From Trichaptum fuscoviolaceum (taxonomy: Eukaryota > Basidiomycota > Agaricomycetes > Hymenochaetales > Trichaptaceae), in the NCBI GenBank assembly GCA_910574455.1, contig CAJSYZ010000012.1:799317-863316 (forward strand): a DNA stretch of 64,000 nucleotides, read 5' to 3'. Below are positions 50,355-62,363 of the stretch, in pieces (position 1 is the stretch's first letter; every line of letters starts with the position of its first letter). The position numbers and the translations under genes are program-made. The notes under the pieces were generated by a model. It did no database searches and was not told where the DNA came from. It saw only the letters and a program-made list of their open reading frames with translations.

Positions 50355-52153
50355 ATGTTCTCTTTAGCGTCTTGTGGTGAGCACTGCAAAATATGTCTTA
50401 AACATGAACCGTCCCTGACTATAGTTTATTAAAGTTATGCTTTTCTATGACATGTTTATTACCTTTGGCGATGAGGTGGAGAAAATCTGGAAGCAGCGGT
50501 TTACAGGAGCGACTGTATTATGGTTCATGGTCAGCTCTGCGTTCAATCTTCTCTATTCCTTACTAACTATCTGCTTGTTCTAAGAACCGATATATTTCCC
50601 CGCTGGGCTACATCGTCATCATAGTCTCTTTTCACGACCCTAATTGGAGCAAATCCGTCTGCAATCGTTATGTTCTCTACCCAGAAATCCTCAAGATATT
50701 TACTGCAACAGCTATAGGAGGTTTGTACATACAAAGCATGACATCTTCCTCCAGCATAAATCTAACGAAAGAGCTTCACCAGTAATATTCATTCTTCGAC
50801 TGTACTCCATCTATGGCGGTAGCAAAGTCATCGTTAGCACAATGACGCTCCTTCTGCTCGCAGAGCTTGCCGTCAAGATTGTGAGTTGACATTTGCTCTG
50901 CCGTTTTTGCTGGTTCTCATAATTCAAAGTGGGCGTTCACGGATGGCACGAGCGTTAATCTTCCACCTGGTACGTCCCAACTATTGCACATCCTTTGTAT
51001 CGTTCTGATCTTCCGTTAGGTCTCGTCGGATGCATTCTGACTGGCAAAAGCGATGCGTACGTGCTTTATGAATATCTTATTCCGAGATATACGGGATTGA
51101 CAAGACGTTTAGAGACCGCCGTTTCATATTCACTTGGGTCGCCGAACTCATTTTCGGTATGCTGGTCTTTTTCTGTTTATATCGTCTCGTTCTCATCCTG
51201 TTATTGCAGACACCGTCATTTTTATTGCTACATTTTCACGCACTCTCGTAATCTACCGGCGACATCGGCAAGGTGCCGCAATCCCTCTCGTTAAAGTGAT
51301 GATGCGTGATGGTGAGTCTATCAGTGAACCCAATATACGTATGCTCATTGTTTTACAGGAATAATCTACTTCTTAGTTATATTCGCAGCAAACGTAGTCA
51401 CTGTCACTTTATTTCTCGTAAGTTTGTTCAACCACTGATCTCTGTTCTACTCTGATTATCAACGCCCAGGTTCTTCCTGTAAGATCGTCCCCGCAATTCA
51501 TAGGACATGTGCTGACTCTCGTTCTGTAGGCAGATTTGAAGGCCGTAAACGCCAGCTTCAGCACGCTCATTACGAGCCTAATGGTCTCACGACTCATCCT
51601 CAACTTGCGCACCCAGGCACTGCGTCCGAGCGCCCTCGAATCGTATACCTCAACCGTCCTCCTCCAGGACCGCTTCGCGAAGCCCAACCTCGCATCGACG
51701 ATCATTGGCAATCTCGGCGAGCCCGTCTCTGATTGGTTCGACGATGAGATCGAGCTGGACTACAAAGTCGCCCACGCCGAGACCGACTCCCATATCCCTG
51801 CGTATGAGCTCACGCCGACGAGCAAAGACTGGAGCGCGCTATCCCATGCCTACGCGCTCTCGGACCCCCATTCCCATTCCCAGCCGGGCTCTGTGGCCCC
51901 TGAGATACGTGTGGAGGTCACGAGAGCGGTTATAGTTGAAGGGATTGACGTTGACGCGGGCGTGTACGACCAGCAGCATCCCGATGTTCCATTTGCGCCA
52001 TCTCCTCCCATCCCACATGAATCCGAGCATATTGAGAGCGCGAGTGAGGAAGGCAGAAGGAGCGGCGTGTGGCAGCCTCCTTCGTCCTGGATGCTGGAGG
52101 CGGGTGTGGAGGTTTCGCAGCTTGGGAAGCCGCGGAGGTCGAACTCCAGGTGA
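50355..52153 (+). CDS. DUF6533-like multi-pass membrane protein (copy 2, long C-terminal tail)
   Basis: Small exons give MFSLASC, VMLFYDMFITFGDEVEKIW near 50440 (the family signature), NRYISPLGYIVIIVSFHDPN, VIFILRLYSIYGGSKVIV near 50790, VAELIF and DTVIFIATFSRTLVIY near 51220. A long last exon from about 51530 holds the last helix region (NASFSTLITSLMVSRLILN) and a 180-residue hydrophilic tail, ending GKPRRSNSR at 52153. The chosen start is provisional. In-frame text upstream of 50355 (LVNRLAAK) looks coding, so a further 5' exon may exist. No lesion was seen. Function unknown. The long tail is not shared with copy 1. Confidence 0.72.
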
Positions 52154-52586
52154 GAGCAAATGGACTATTGTAATTGTTTTTCCTTGAGGGAAAGGCCATG
52201 TAGTATTAGATTTTTATGCACAGTTTCGCAAACATTCATTCCAGCTTACGGTTATTGGCATTCTTGTGAGAGCTCCCTGACATACGGTACATCCACTTTT
52301 CCCATGAATGCGTGTAACAGGTTGCCTTGACGATACCACGCGTCCACGCACATGCGTTTCAAATTACAAGAAACAATATCATTGCAAAGAATTGATCATG
52401 ATCTACATACAGCATAGTGCACAGTGTACACAACTATTAGCGTAAAATCTATCTGCGATACATGTGTGTCAACGGATAATAATGTTTACAACACCCCTAC
52501 CGGAAGGGAGACATACAAAGAAAAAATGCAATGCAAATTGAAAGAAAAATAAGTATAATAAAGTAAGCTCAGAATAGACGATCCAA
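52154..52586. other. Convergent intergenic region
   Basis: AT-rich 3' flanks of two convergent genes; nothing recognised. Confidence 0.65.
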
Positions 52587-53812
52587 TCATACGCGTAGCT
52601 CTGCTACTCCATGAACGATATCAAACTCGTGCGTCATGCGCTTCTCGCTAAGCCCGCTAGAACCTAACCCACTCCTCCGGCGCACGAAGGGTACGTAGGG
52701 AACATATACGGCGAACTCTCTGCGTCCGTGAGTCGCACTGATCTCATGAATCGGATGCGCACGATATGCCGAAGTGAATGCGTCTTCTTCCTCATCCTCA
52801 GGCCCCAACTCTTGTTCTACTGCATCCACTTTCCGTTCCGGTGGATGCGATACGGTGGAATGTCCATGGCTAGTCGGTGCGGTGGATGTCGGAGACATGG
52901 ACGAGGAACGCCGGAATCGGTATGAGGACGAAGTCGTAGACGTGAGGAAGGAGAAGTCGCTGTCTACAGACGAGGTGGAAGAGCACGACGAGCGAGGGCT
53001 GTTGGCTTCCTTGATTGTCGGTAGCATCGGCGTCGAGCTCGAAGTCGAGTTGTTGCTCGCACGATAAGACAACCTTCTCCAATCCTCTGGCTTCGGCGGC
53101 AGAGGCGGAGGAGCCTCCTCTTTCGGCTCCGGCTCAGGCGCGCGAATGTCCATCACGAGGTCATATTCATCCAGCTCGGGTTCCGCAGGTGGAGATACGA
53201 GGTCCACAGGTACGCCTTCTCCGAGGAGCTTGCAGACGCGGGCCATTTTCTCGCGGCGCAACGCGATCGGAGAAGGAATGGTGAAGCTGGGTTCGTACAG
53301 AGAATCGCATAGCGAGTCGCGTGTGTACGTCGAAGAACGGTTATCGCTCTCCTTCTGCGGACGTGGCTGAGGAGAAGTGCTGATTTCTGCCGAAAAGTTA
53401 TGCGAGCGGTCCCAAGTAGCAAATGGAAGATCTGAAGCCGGTCGTCGGCGTGACCCCTTGACAGAAGCAGAAAGCGGATAGAGGTCGGGATCAACGCGAT
53501 CATTCGTACTCTTCGAGCGCTTGTGTAGTTTATGCCCTGTTGACACAGACAGAGATGGCTGACTCTTCCGAAGAGGCATCGGAAGGGACACTTTTATCGG
53601 ACCTAGAAGAGATAGTTGGTCTAGGTTCAAGCAGCTCATGCAGCATGCAGCGTACCGGAATAGTCATCAACCACTTGAGGTGCAGCTCCCAGAACTTTCG
53701 TGAGCTTGGTGGTAGTGCGCCTGAGCTGAGCCTTCTGCTTCGCAGAGAGGATGTTCACAGTGGGCGGAGGCGTCGGATAAACGTGATAAGCAGGTCCAGC
53801 AGCAGAAGACAT
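52587..53812 (-). CDS. Ser-rich, largely disordered protein of unknown function
   Basis: Two exons: the first starts MSSAAGPAYHVYPTPPPTVN at 53812 and includes the basic helix SAKQKAQLRRTTTKLTKVLG; a 53-base intron near 53600-53655 joins GAAPQVVDDYSG to PIKVSLPMPLRKSQ. The rest is Ser/Pro/Arg rich, with a likely helix ALRREKMARVCKLLGEGVP, an acidic-proline stretch EPEPKEEAPPPLPPKPEDW, and a C-terminus FAVYVPYVPFVRRRSG, ending at 52587. About 390 residues. The start Met is preceded by in-frame non-ATG codons. No domain recognised. Proline-rich PPPLPPKP could bind SH3 domains. Opposite-strand open frames over this exon are shadows. Confidence 0.65.
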
Positions 53813-54387
53813 CTTCAGATTTTGGCGCAAGAGCGTTCAGACAATCTGAGACAGACAATGTGTCGACCGCGACAATGCTGAGCGAACAAAGGAAGGGCGA
53901 GGAGGAGGGTGATGAGAGCCTCATCATTCACTCTCTCCATCTCTTAAGCCGATAAGACAAAAAGAACGGCGAGTAAGCAGGTATCCAGAGCGCATGATCT
54001 AGAATCCCAGATGGTTGCAACGGGCGAAGGCGCACTCGCAATTGTGAGTGCAGTTTAAAGTCAAGGTCATCCAGATATGAAGAAGGGAGAGCTGCAGAAA
54101 ACGGTCAAGACAATAAAGGTGCAATTAGCCGAGCGTGCTTACGCCATCAAAAATACGGAGAGTAAACCCACTTTTACTTTATTTAGGCATATGTGCTTCC
54201 ACGGGCAGATAGCCTTTGAGGAAGATGTAGGGAACAATTGAGCGACCTGGAGACACTCTTGGGAGATGAAAGGATGAAGTACTCGCCTACGTAGGCGCTG
54301 AGTTTTGATGTACTGTAGAGTAAGTGATTGAAACTACTTTCTGAAGATCCGGGCCTACATTTTCAGCGTTCCAGAGGTAGTCCATGT
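53813..54387. other. Intergenic, no gene seen
   Basis: 5' flank of the Ser-rich gene and 3' flank of the hypothetical gene at 54.4 kb. Nothing recognised. Confidence 0.5.
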
Positions 54388-55036
54388 TCATGCAAAGGTC
54401 AGCCTGCTTTCCGCTATCGTAGGATTTTCAGCGTAATGATAAGGATAAGGGTTTGAGGGTCGGTACCTATATTTGAAGATTGAGATGATCTGAGACAGTG
54501 ACGAAGCCAGACCTACCTTGAGCGCGAAATACGTTTGAATTGACAATCATGTTTCCAGGAGCAAACTATCCGCCACGCTAGAACAGCACTGTTTGAGAGT
54601 GACCACGCAAATTTGAAGGCCTGCCGCGTACTGTCATAGACGATGTCGAAGAAACGCTCGGAGAAGTTATCGTATGTTTGGACGGTGCCGATCTCGGTGA
54701 AGAGTGGACCTGCACTGTGGTTTAGGTAAGCTTCAGATTTTCATCTGGGAGAATAGCGGAGCAGGGCAGAACAATCCAAATACTCACAAACTGTTCGTGT
54801 AGACGAGAGACTTCACAAGTATGCGCGACCGCAACCAACACCACGAAATTATCTCGCAATCTTGTTACATCCTCATCGCCGACCTGCTTTAATATGTCCT
54901 GGTTCTGGACTATTCGTAACCAGCAATGCCTTTCGCATGTAGAAAGAATGTCTGGTCTTTCGAGTTTCTCGTGCTTTGATTGTACTTTGATAAGCTGGGA
55001 GGTATTTCTTGCCGGAATATCGTTGGAAAATTTCAA
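54388..55036 (-). CDS. Hypothetical small protein (weak model)
   Basis: A first exon from 55036 reads MKFSNDIPARNTSQLIKVQS and then FVVLVAVAHTCEVSRLHEQ. A second segment near 54600-54720 reads AGPLFTEIGTVQTYDNFSER and AFKFAWSLSNSAVLAWRIV, protein-like and amphipathic, and ends after a further intron with PTIAESRLTFA at 54388. The join between the first two segments needs an unusual GTTTGT donor, or another frame. No family recognised. It may be a real gene of about 160 residues, a pseudogene or chance. Confidence 0.35.
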
Positions 55037-56177
55037 GGATATACTGTATCTCAGGAATATCGGTGCGGATTATTACAAGAACCTTCCATTGCGTCCTATT
55101 GGCTAAGCTGTCCAAAAGAGGGGTAAGACAAGAGTCGGACTGATGGTGGTGGTTGGGTGAATAAGAGCACACCGTAACAATCTCACGACGCGACGCGCTT
55201 CGTGAGAATATACTATCACGTGCCACCTGTCTCAAAATTGCTTTAGCCTGTGGTTATCTCCTTCTCTTCTTCCCTCCATCAGACTACATGCATAAATTGA
55301 CAATCAACGTTAATCCTTTTCTCGTCAAACCTACTTCAGAATATCAGAAGATGGACCGAAATTCAATCTTATAAATTTCACAAACAGAAGGCTCTCAGTC
55401 CCAACCTGATGCAAGATATCTTCGCACTATGAAAGACACTCTGCGATTTAGGGTGACTGTATCAGGTAGCGATCAAGCTTAAGCTCGTCGACACCTCTGA
55501 GTGGCTAAAACCTACTGGTATATGTGTACAATACCTGGATTTTACTGGCGAAAGACGCTGTCTTTTGTGAAGACGATACTCTATAGCCGACTTATGAGTT
55601 GCCAGTGGTCCTGAAGTCAATGAAATGTACCTGGTCCCGAGAAAACTGCTCAAATCAACTGCTTCACTGTCTTTGCCCATAGAATCAATAACAGAAAAAA
55701 AGATAATCGACGGAAGCGAAATGTTCCAATCAATGGTATACGCCTGATGTAATCGCACCAGCCCTATTCCTCAAGTGCGTACCGCGCATCTCTTGGCTCA
55801 GCATTGCTCACCTATCTGACCACGCAGTGAAGTCCAAAAACAAGACCACTGAAATCTAAAAAGGACGATATGCAACAACTTTATGGAGAGGTGCAAAGTG
55901 CATTGTAATTGCAGTGCATCGATCTGCCTTCATCGCTTAGTAGCCCGATCCGAATCGGATAATTGAATTGAGCGGCGACCGTCCGTTCCTCGTCGAAAAA
56001 GTCACGCAGGAATGAAATATGGCGGCGTCTTTGCTTCTCTGTATGTCATGCTAACTGGCGCTGTCCTCTGACCCTTGGGTCTTTCAATGAGCCACGCAAA
56101 CACAGACTCAACAATCCTTTTACGGTGGACGACGACGACGGCCCTCTCTTATTTTTCTCATCCAAGCTGCGGGCCCT
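55037..56177. other. Intergenic, no gene seen
   Basis: Open frames below 125 codons without motif. The right end is upstream of the tandem DUF6533-like copy and is similar in layout to the region before copy 4. Confidence 0.55.
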
Positions 56178-58408
56178 ATGAGCAATGTAAGCCCAGAAAC
56201 GGAGGCGCTGTTAGCCCAACTACGCACAGCGGGTACCCAGATGTGAGTTCTGTCGTTCTTGAAGTTGCTGATTTCCCTATTCTGACTATTCGACAATGCG
56301 CTCCTTTCAAGTATTACGACCAAGGTGCGCACGTTGCTACCTGTACTCAGGAATCGTGGATGATTGGCTGAGGAAGTTTTCCACTGGCAGGTGTTGTTCA
56401 TCGCGGTGTACACGCTGGTTTTCTATGACCACGCATTAACGCTTTCCGATGAAGTGAGCTGCACGGTGTTCAATATTTCTATGTAATGTGACTAAACAAC
56501 CATCCATCCTGACAGATCACGTACATCTGGAAGCGCCGGTTGTCAACGGGTGAGTCTCAATCATGAGACGACGCAGACCGACCGCTTGCTGACCTATATC
56601 ATGATATGATCTACAGTTTCTATCCTTTTCTATTTTGTACGTACCCCTGGCTCTTCTTACCGCAACCTGGTCTGATTCGCATGCTGCAACAGACGCGATA
56701 CTACGCGTTAGGGGCATTCACGATCGTGTTAACCTGTGTGTATTGCTTCTCCGGCAAGCAAATGATGCTCAAACGCATGTTTCCTCTAAACTAGCCTTCT
56801 TCTCACCGCTATTTAGTCCCGAAGTGAGTGGTTATTCTCCTCGCTAATATATGTATGAAACTAAGCTTCATGCTGTTACGCAGTTGTGAGTTTGTTCTTC
56901 GCCGTTCTCAATCAAAGCACTCCAAGATGGCTCACTCTATAGCCCGCAAAACAGATGTTCTCGCTTCTCGACATTCTTCCCCTTCGCCGTCGGCATCCCG
57001 TTAACAATCGCGCCTGGTATCACCATGGGTCTTCGGTGAGTCGCGATTGCTCTTTTCTTTCTCATAAAGGTTCCCAATGCTGTCTTTTCGGCTCTCCTTA
57101 CTGCAGAGTCATTGCGCTGTATAAAAACTCCATAATAACGCAGCTCATCGTTGGGGGCTACCTTCTTGCAGAGTTGTGTGTGGGTATCTGGGTCTATTCG
57201 GTGCCAGGAGGTCATCGTACGTTCTTTCTCTTTCTCTTACTTCGCTTTATTGTTGATGTCAATTTCTCCGTGACGTTCTCCTTCGATGCCTTTGCGTTGA
57301 CGTGAAATGGATTCCGCTTCGAACACCGAAAAGCATTGGCCCTTCCTACCGTTGTACATGGTGATGCGTTCACTCGTACGTGCATAGCATCCTTTTTCTT
57401 GCAAGGAAGAGCTGACCAGTGGCGACAGTATGTACGGATCTAGCCTCCGATAGCTTGTGAGTGCACACAACGGAGGCCCGTCCAGATATACGGTCTTTGA
57501 CCGTCCCGGACGACGCTGGCGCTGACCTTCGTATTTCTTTGCGCTCAGGGGCAACATCAGGAGTGCAACGTTCCAGTTCATGGAGACGGTCTACGACACC
57601 GTCATCTTCGTGCTCGTTATCCTCAAAACCGCCGAGTCCGCGAACATCACGAGCCTGCGGGAAAGCATCACGTTCCTGATCACGACGCAGAGTCTCATAT
57701 ACTTCGCGTGAGTTCAGCGACTGTAAGGCTATCTTGTATTCCATTTTTCATTTACCGTACCTTGCGCGATATATAGCATCATTTTCAGCTCGAACTTGCT
57801 TTGGGCGTTGATGATCATTTTCGCTCCGGTAAGTTCTTCTGCGGATCCGGCAATCCAGGATGTCTGACAACCTCTGCACAGACCGGTCTCAAGTACGCGA
57901 CTGCCATGTCAGTGCTCCTCGCAGTTATACGTTTAGAAGAATAACTTACGCTTTTTCGACGCATACGAATAGCCCAACTATCATGTAAGCTCTCATCCAG
58001 TCTTCTGTCTATGCTTCCCGGTCTTTGTCTCTGACCCCGATTCATATGGAATCCGTCAGGCTGGTCTGTACCATGGTAAACCGCCTCACACTCGATCTCC
58101 GTGCGTTCTTCATTCAAGAAGGCACCACGGCGCAGCGGTTAGAGTTACAGACGATGCCGACATTCATGCAGAGAGCGCGAAGTAGAATGACCCTCAGATT
58201 CACATCACCCAGCCGGACGATGTTGTCCACAACCTTCTCGGCGATGGAGGTCGAGGCGCTCGATCGAGAAGGGGGTGGGGTTGGGAAGATGGGGTTGCAG
58301 ACCATTTCGGAGGCGTCGCATTCGCAGGGGAAGCAGTCGAGCGAAATGGACGAGTATGAGATGCAGAAGATCCGGAAGGACGTGTCACATACAGGGCGGG
58401 CGGATTGA
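56178..58408 (+). CDS. DUF6533-like multi-pass membrane protein (copy 3, tandem pair)
   Basis: The start MSNVSPETEALLAQLRTAGT is shared, with few changes, by copy 4 at 62364. The next exons give VLFIAVYTLVFYDHALTLSD and ITYIWKRRLS, the family signature, then TRYYALGAFTIVLTC, RFSTFFPFAVGIPLTIAPGI near 56990, VGGYLLAELCVGIWVYSVPG near 57140, and FQFMETVYDTVIFVLVILKT near 57590. IFSSNLLWALMIIFAP follows near 57790. The last exon VNRLTLDLRAFFIQEGT runs into a hydrophilic tail ending SHTGRAD at 58408. About eleven small exons. Pattern and order match copy 4 throughout, so exon edges support one another. Function unknown. Confidence 0.78.
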
Positions 58409-60187
58409 GCACGGGCTAATTAAATTTAATTATAACTACACTCACTCGCGCTAGAGAGTCTGAGTGCACACAGGCACATTCACGCAGATAATCTAGGTCT
58501 GGAATGGGGATCTACACACACAACACAAAACTTCAAGCAAACTCGTTCCTAGGCACAGGAATCGCTTCCGCATCATCACATTTGTATATTTGTACATACA
58601 CTGTAGCATATCGCATAGCAAATACGAAACAAACAAAAACTGGATTGCAAGGGATACTCCATGAGAGCTTACGGACCTTCGTAACGACGTTTGTCGTTCT
58701 TTTGGGGGAAACGGAAAATATAGTAGCCACTGTTCATCTGTAGCAGAGCCTATGAAGTCAAGGTATACCGATAGCGCTCTCAGGCTCAGGCTCTTCTCGC
58801 AGGTCATCGCAAGCATGGGCCATCAAGCCCAGCAAAAATGAGTTACAATAAAAGTATATGGACCTGGCTTGAGACACACAGAAAAAGGTAATGAAGGTGC
58901 GGTCTCGATGAGAATTAAGGTACGGGCAAGCTATGGCGTCAACGTCATCCCCAAGTCGTCGTGCTGTCAAAAGAGCTGCGACCCAGTCCACAGCAGAAAC
59001 GTCGGAGGTTAGTGGCGTCCCCAGCATGATGTCCAATTTTACCAACTCAATCTCGAGATCCAATCATGACGATCCGTCCAATTTATAAAAACGAAGCTAG
59101 ATGTACCTTGTTAAAGGACACAACAAGTTCATACCCTGTCTGACAAGCCATGGGAGGAAGATGCCTCGGATCACTATACCCCTATCGGCCTTGGAACTGG
59201 AGGCACACCGAAGGACTCAAATAGCATGTCTCCCGCTGCAATACACATGTGCCACCGCCGCATCCATCGGTCATGGCAAGAAGCATTAGCCTCCTTTGAC
59301 TCAAGAGATTGATGAAATGTTCACTGAGATATGAAGCCAAAGTTATCCCGCAATCCGTCACCCTTCTTCAAAGTTCAGGCCAAATAGTTTCCAGATTCGA
59401 GATACTGTACAAGGCGGTGAGACAATTGGTACATTCGGGCTGAGCGTCCTTTCAAATGTCAGTCGTCAAGCCCGGGCCCGCGCAAGTATTCTGGGTATTG
59501 ATATTAGGTGTCAGGCCTGAGACAGAATAGATGCAAATCCCTTTGTACAAACTTGAAGTCGAGCTTACATACGTAGGGACAATCCGAGGAGCCGAACGAA
59601 GAGGTTCACGTTCAGCGGATGTGAATCCCTGTGTACATCATATTTGCTGAAAAAACTTCATGGGCTGTCTCTGCCTGAGGACGTTCGATCAATGGTATCA
59701 TTTGGCAAAACCAGTGTTTCCCTAGCGTTCCGATCGTCAAGCACTGAGACTTTCTTGTCCCACAGAATACTGTTTTGTGTCTAGTAGAAGCGAGGAATTA
59801 ATTATGTTGGAGATACTCACAGTCCCGGAGACTTTATTTCGAAGCCGACCTCGCCTGCTGGCATCCAAAACCACTTGGTCGTTACAATTCGGCATCGAGG
59901 CATAACGAACGATTGCGAAGACCATATTGATTAAGGAGATATGGTCACGCAACTAAGTGTACACGTCAGTTCTAAACGATTAATTAAATGATCACATTAA
60001 ATAAATAACGAATAACAGACTTTTGGATGAAACTTTGATCTTTCCCGTGGAGCTATCATCCCCTTTTTGTACCACCGGAACATTACTTCAATCACTCGGG
60101 CCCCTTAATCTGGACATTATCGTTTATAAGCGTATGTGTAGTGTAGTCTTCAAGTGGCAGTTTGGTAAACGAGACCCTCAAGGTTAC
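58409..60187. other. Intergenic, no gene seen
   Basis: A minus-strand open frame at 58758-59063 starts MDLEIELVKLDIMLGTPLTS and looks mildly coding but could not be extended. Nothing else was recognised. Confidence 0.45.
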
Positions 60188-61054
60188 TCAATACCTACAA
60201 CCCGTTTGAATGCACAAAATCTCATTGCGATTGTCGAGTGGCTTTAATCCTTCACTGTAGCGATGACGAGGGTTAGGTAACGGAGGAACATGAGCTGAAA
60301 TAACCGTCTGGTCTGGCGGGTATGTGCCGTGCCGAATGTGGCGAATAAGATCCTCGCTGACGGGAATTTTGTAGAGTGTAGGCGCGGTTCCAAGAAGGAC
60401 GATGCCCGGTAAGATCTGAACAACGCATCAATACAGAGCATGAAGTAGCATGACAGAGCAAGTACTTGTGATTTGATAGCTGGTTCACCCACTTGTGTCC
60501 ACAGAGTGTTGTTGTACTGGAACGCGGCGATCGCCTGTGCGACAAACTGGTGCTGCGCATCGTTTGTATCGACCGTGCATCGCTTCTCCTCTTGTACAAG
60601 AAGGAGAACGTCTTTCTGCTGGCAGTCGATGAGACAGACATCGGCCTTTGCGTGCATCCATTCTCCACAAATAAACAGCGGGATGTCCTTCCGCGTGCGT
60701 GCTACCCTCGGGCGTTGGATGTAGCCAAGGATAGTGAGCAACTGGACGGCAAATTCAACCATTGCGGACTCTTCGGATGGGGCTTGACGCGTCGCGAGAT
60801 CAATGATTCACGAGTGAGACAAGATTGTAGTTGCGCTCTGTCTGCATGTTGTCCGCATCGTGTACGGTCAAGAGCTCCTGGTCAACGGATGGTGGAGGTA
60901 GTTCGTCGATTCCAAAGAAAGTATGGGCATCTTCGAGTTTCATGACAATATTGTACGCCTCCAAATCAATTATCGTCCAGTCGGTCCCAGACTTGGCTGT
61001 GCGGATGAGGTTGGCCATGATAAGGAAAGCAAGAGCGGGTCTTGCATACAACAC
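60188..61054 (-). pseudogene. Agaricomycete domain protein of unknown function, frameshifted
   Basis: The text matches a family common in mushroom genomes. The first part reads FLIMANLIRTAKSGTDWTII and DAHTFFGIDELPPPSVDQEL; a second, in another frame, reads EESAMVEFAVQLLTILGYI, TRKDIPLFICGEWMHAKADV and VLLLVQEEKRCT. After a normal intron (near 60420-60470) comes GIVLLGTAPTLYKIPVSEDL and VPPLPNPRHRYSEGLKPLDN, with a stop at 60188. The two halves are joined only if one base is removed or added near 60800-60815; no intron of usable size fits. The 5' end expected for the family (about 70 residues) was not found. This is either a pseudogene or a sequencing indel. Function unknown. Confidence 0.65.
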
Positions 61055-62363
61055 AAGCTAGAGGTAGACTAAATGCGCGGTGAGTCCTTGGCACCCGAAG
61101 CTAGAGAAGACGACATTTATGAGCGGAATGGAAACTTGAACAAGAAAGTCTTAGACAAGAATTAAAAAGTAAGTAACGGAAAACGCACTTCTATAAGTAG
61201 CAGCATAACCTTACCTAGTACTACTTAGTGTTTTATTCCGCTTTCTTCGCCGATACTACGCCACCAACATACAATCCTTCACTCTGGAGTCTGTAGAACT
61301 TATCGTTGGTTCAACTTGTTGACAACTTGATTACATCGGGGTCACGGCTCGGTAAACTTGCGTCTCATGACTGTGACGTGTTATGTAATGATTTTTCCCT
61401 AATATCACGTGAGTGTCACACGTCCCTACTACCGGATCCTGAACTTATTAGTAATCCCAGAATGATCTTGCTCCCGATCATCCATCGTCTTATAGGAGAC
61501 TGAGCACCAACTTGAAGTCAAACTTCACGTATGCGCCAACACAGAAAGCTGCTCGTCTTCGCTGCTTGCGTCGAGGATACATGGTCTTCTATACGGCTCT
61601 TTATGTTCTTGACCAAGGACGAATGATATCTTTTCACCTTTTCGGCTATCTTCTGCATTGCAGCCAAGAACTGTGTTCGCTAAGGAGCAAGAATCTCCGT
61701 TGCCCCCTCACTCCTCCTTCTTTTCTCTCACGTTCAGGTCATCATATTTGGGAGCCAAAACTCTCTAACTAAACGTGTTGCAATCGGGTGCAAAGCGGTT
61801 GCTTGTATATTGTCGATCGGAGCTCGCTCAAAGTCTCGCTTTCGAATTCGCTCCTTCCGTCGAAAGGCACAATGATATCCGTCAAGATGTGCTTGCAAAT
61901 CAGATTTCGTTCAAGTTTGCGATCAGAGTCTGAGGTAGAGTGTCTAAACAAAAAACAACACTACACATTACTTATGTACAAACAGGTTGAATATGGAAAA
62001 GGTAGAATGGTGACGTGCCGTAAAGACAATTCATTCACGCGTAATCCGCATTCTAGTCGTACAGCGACTTCCCCGATCAAAAAGTAGGGCCACAGCCTGG
62101 TGCGACTTATTGATTCATCCAGTAAATGCATGCACCGAATGGTACGCCGACTATCGGTTCCTCGCCTTTGCATTACCGTCACTGCGAAGTATGGCGTCTG
62201 TCGGCTCGTCCCCTGTCTTCTTCTCCTCTTCCAACGCCAATGTGTTCCGTAAGTAACAGAGTCGTGTAGACCAGGAAACGAGTCTTATACGGCGGCGGCG
62301 GTCGTCGCCACTCCTGCCTTTTCGCCCCGTTGACCGTTCTGTGTCTTGAAATTCTTGCTCCTA
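61055..62363. other. Intergenic, no gene seen
   Basis: Open frames below 100 codons without motif. The last 90 bases resemble, in position and GC-rich composition, the segment just before copy 3 of the DUF6533-like genes. Confidence 0.5.
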
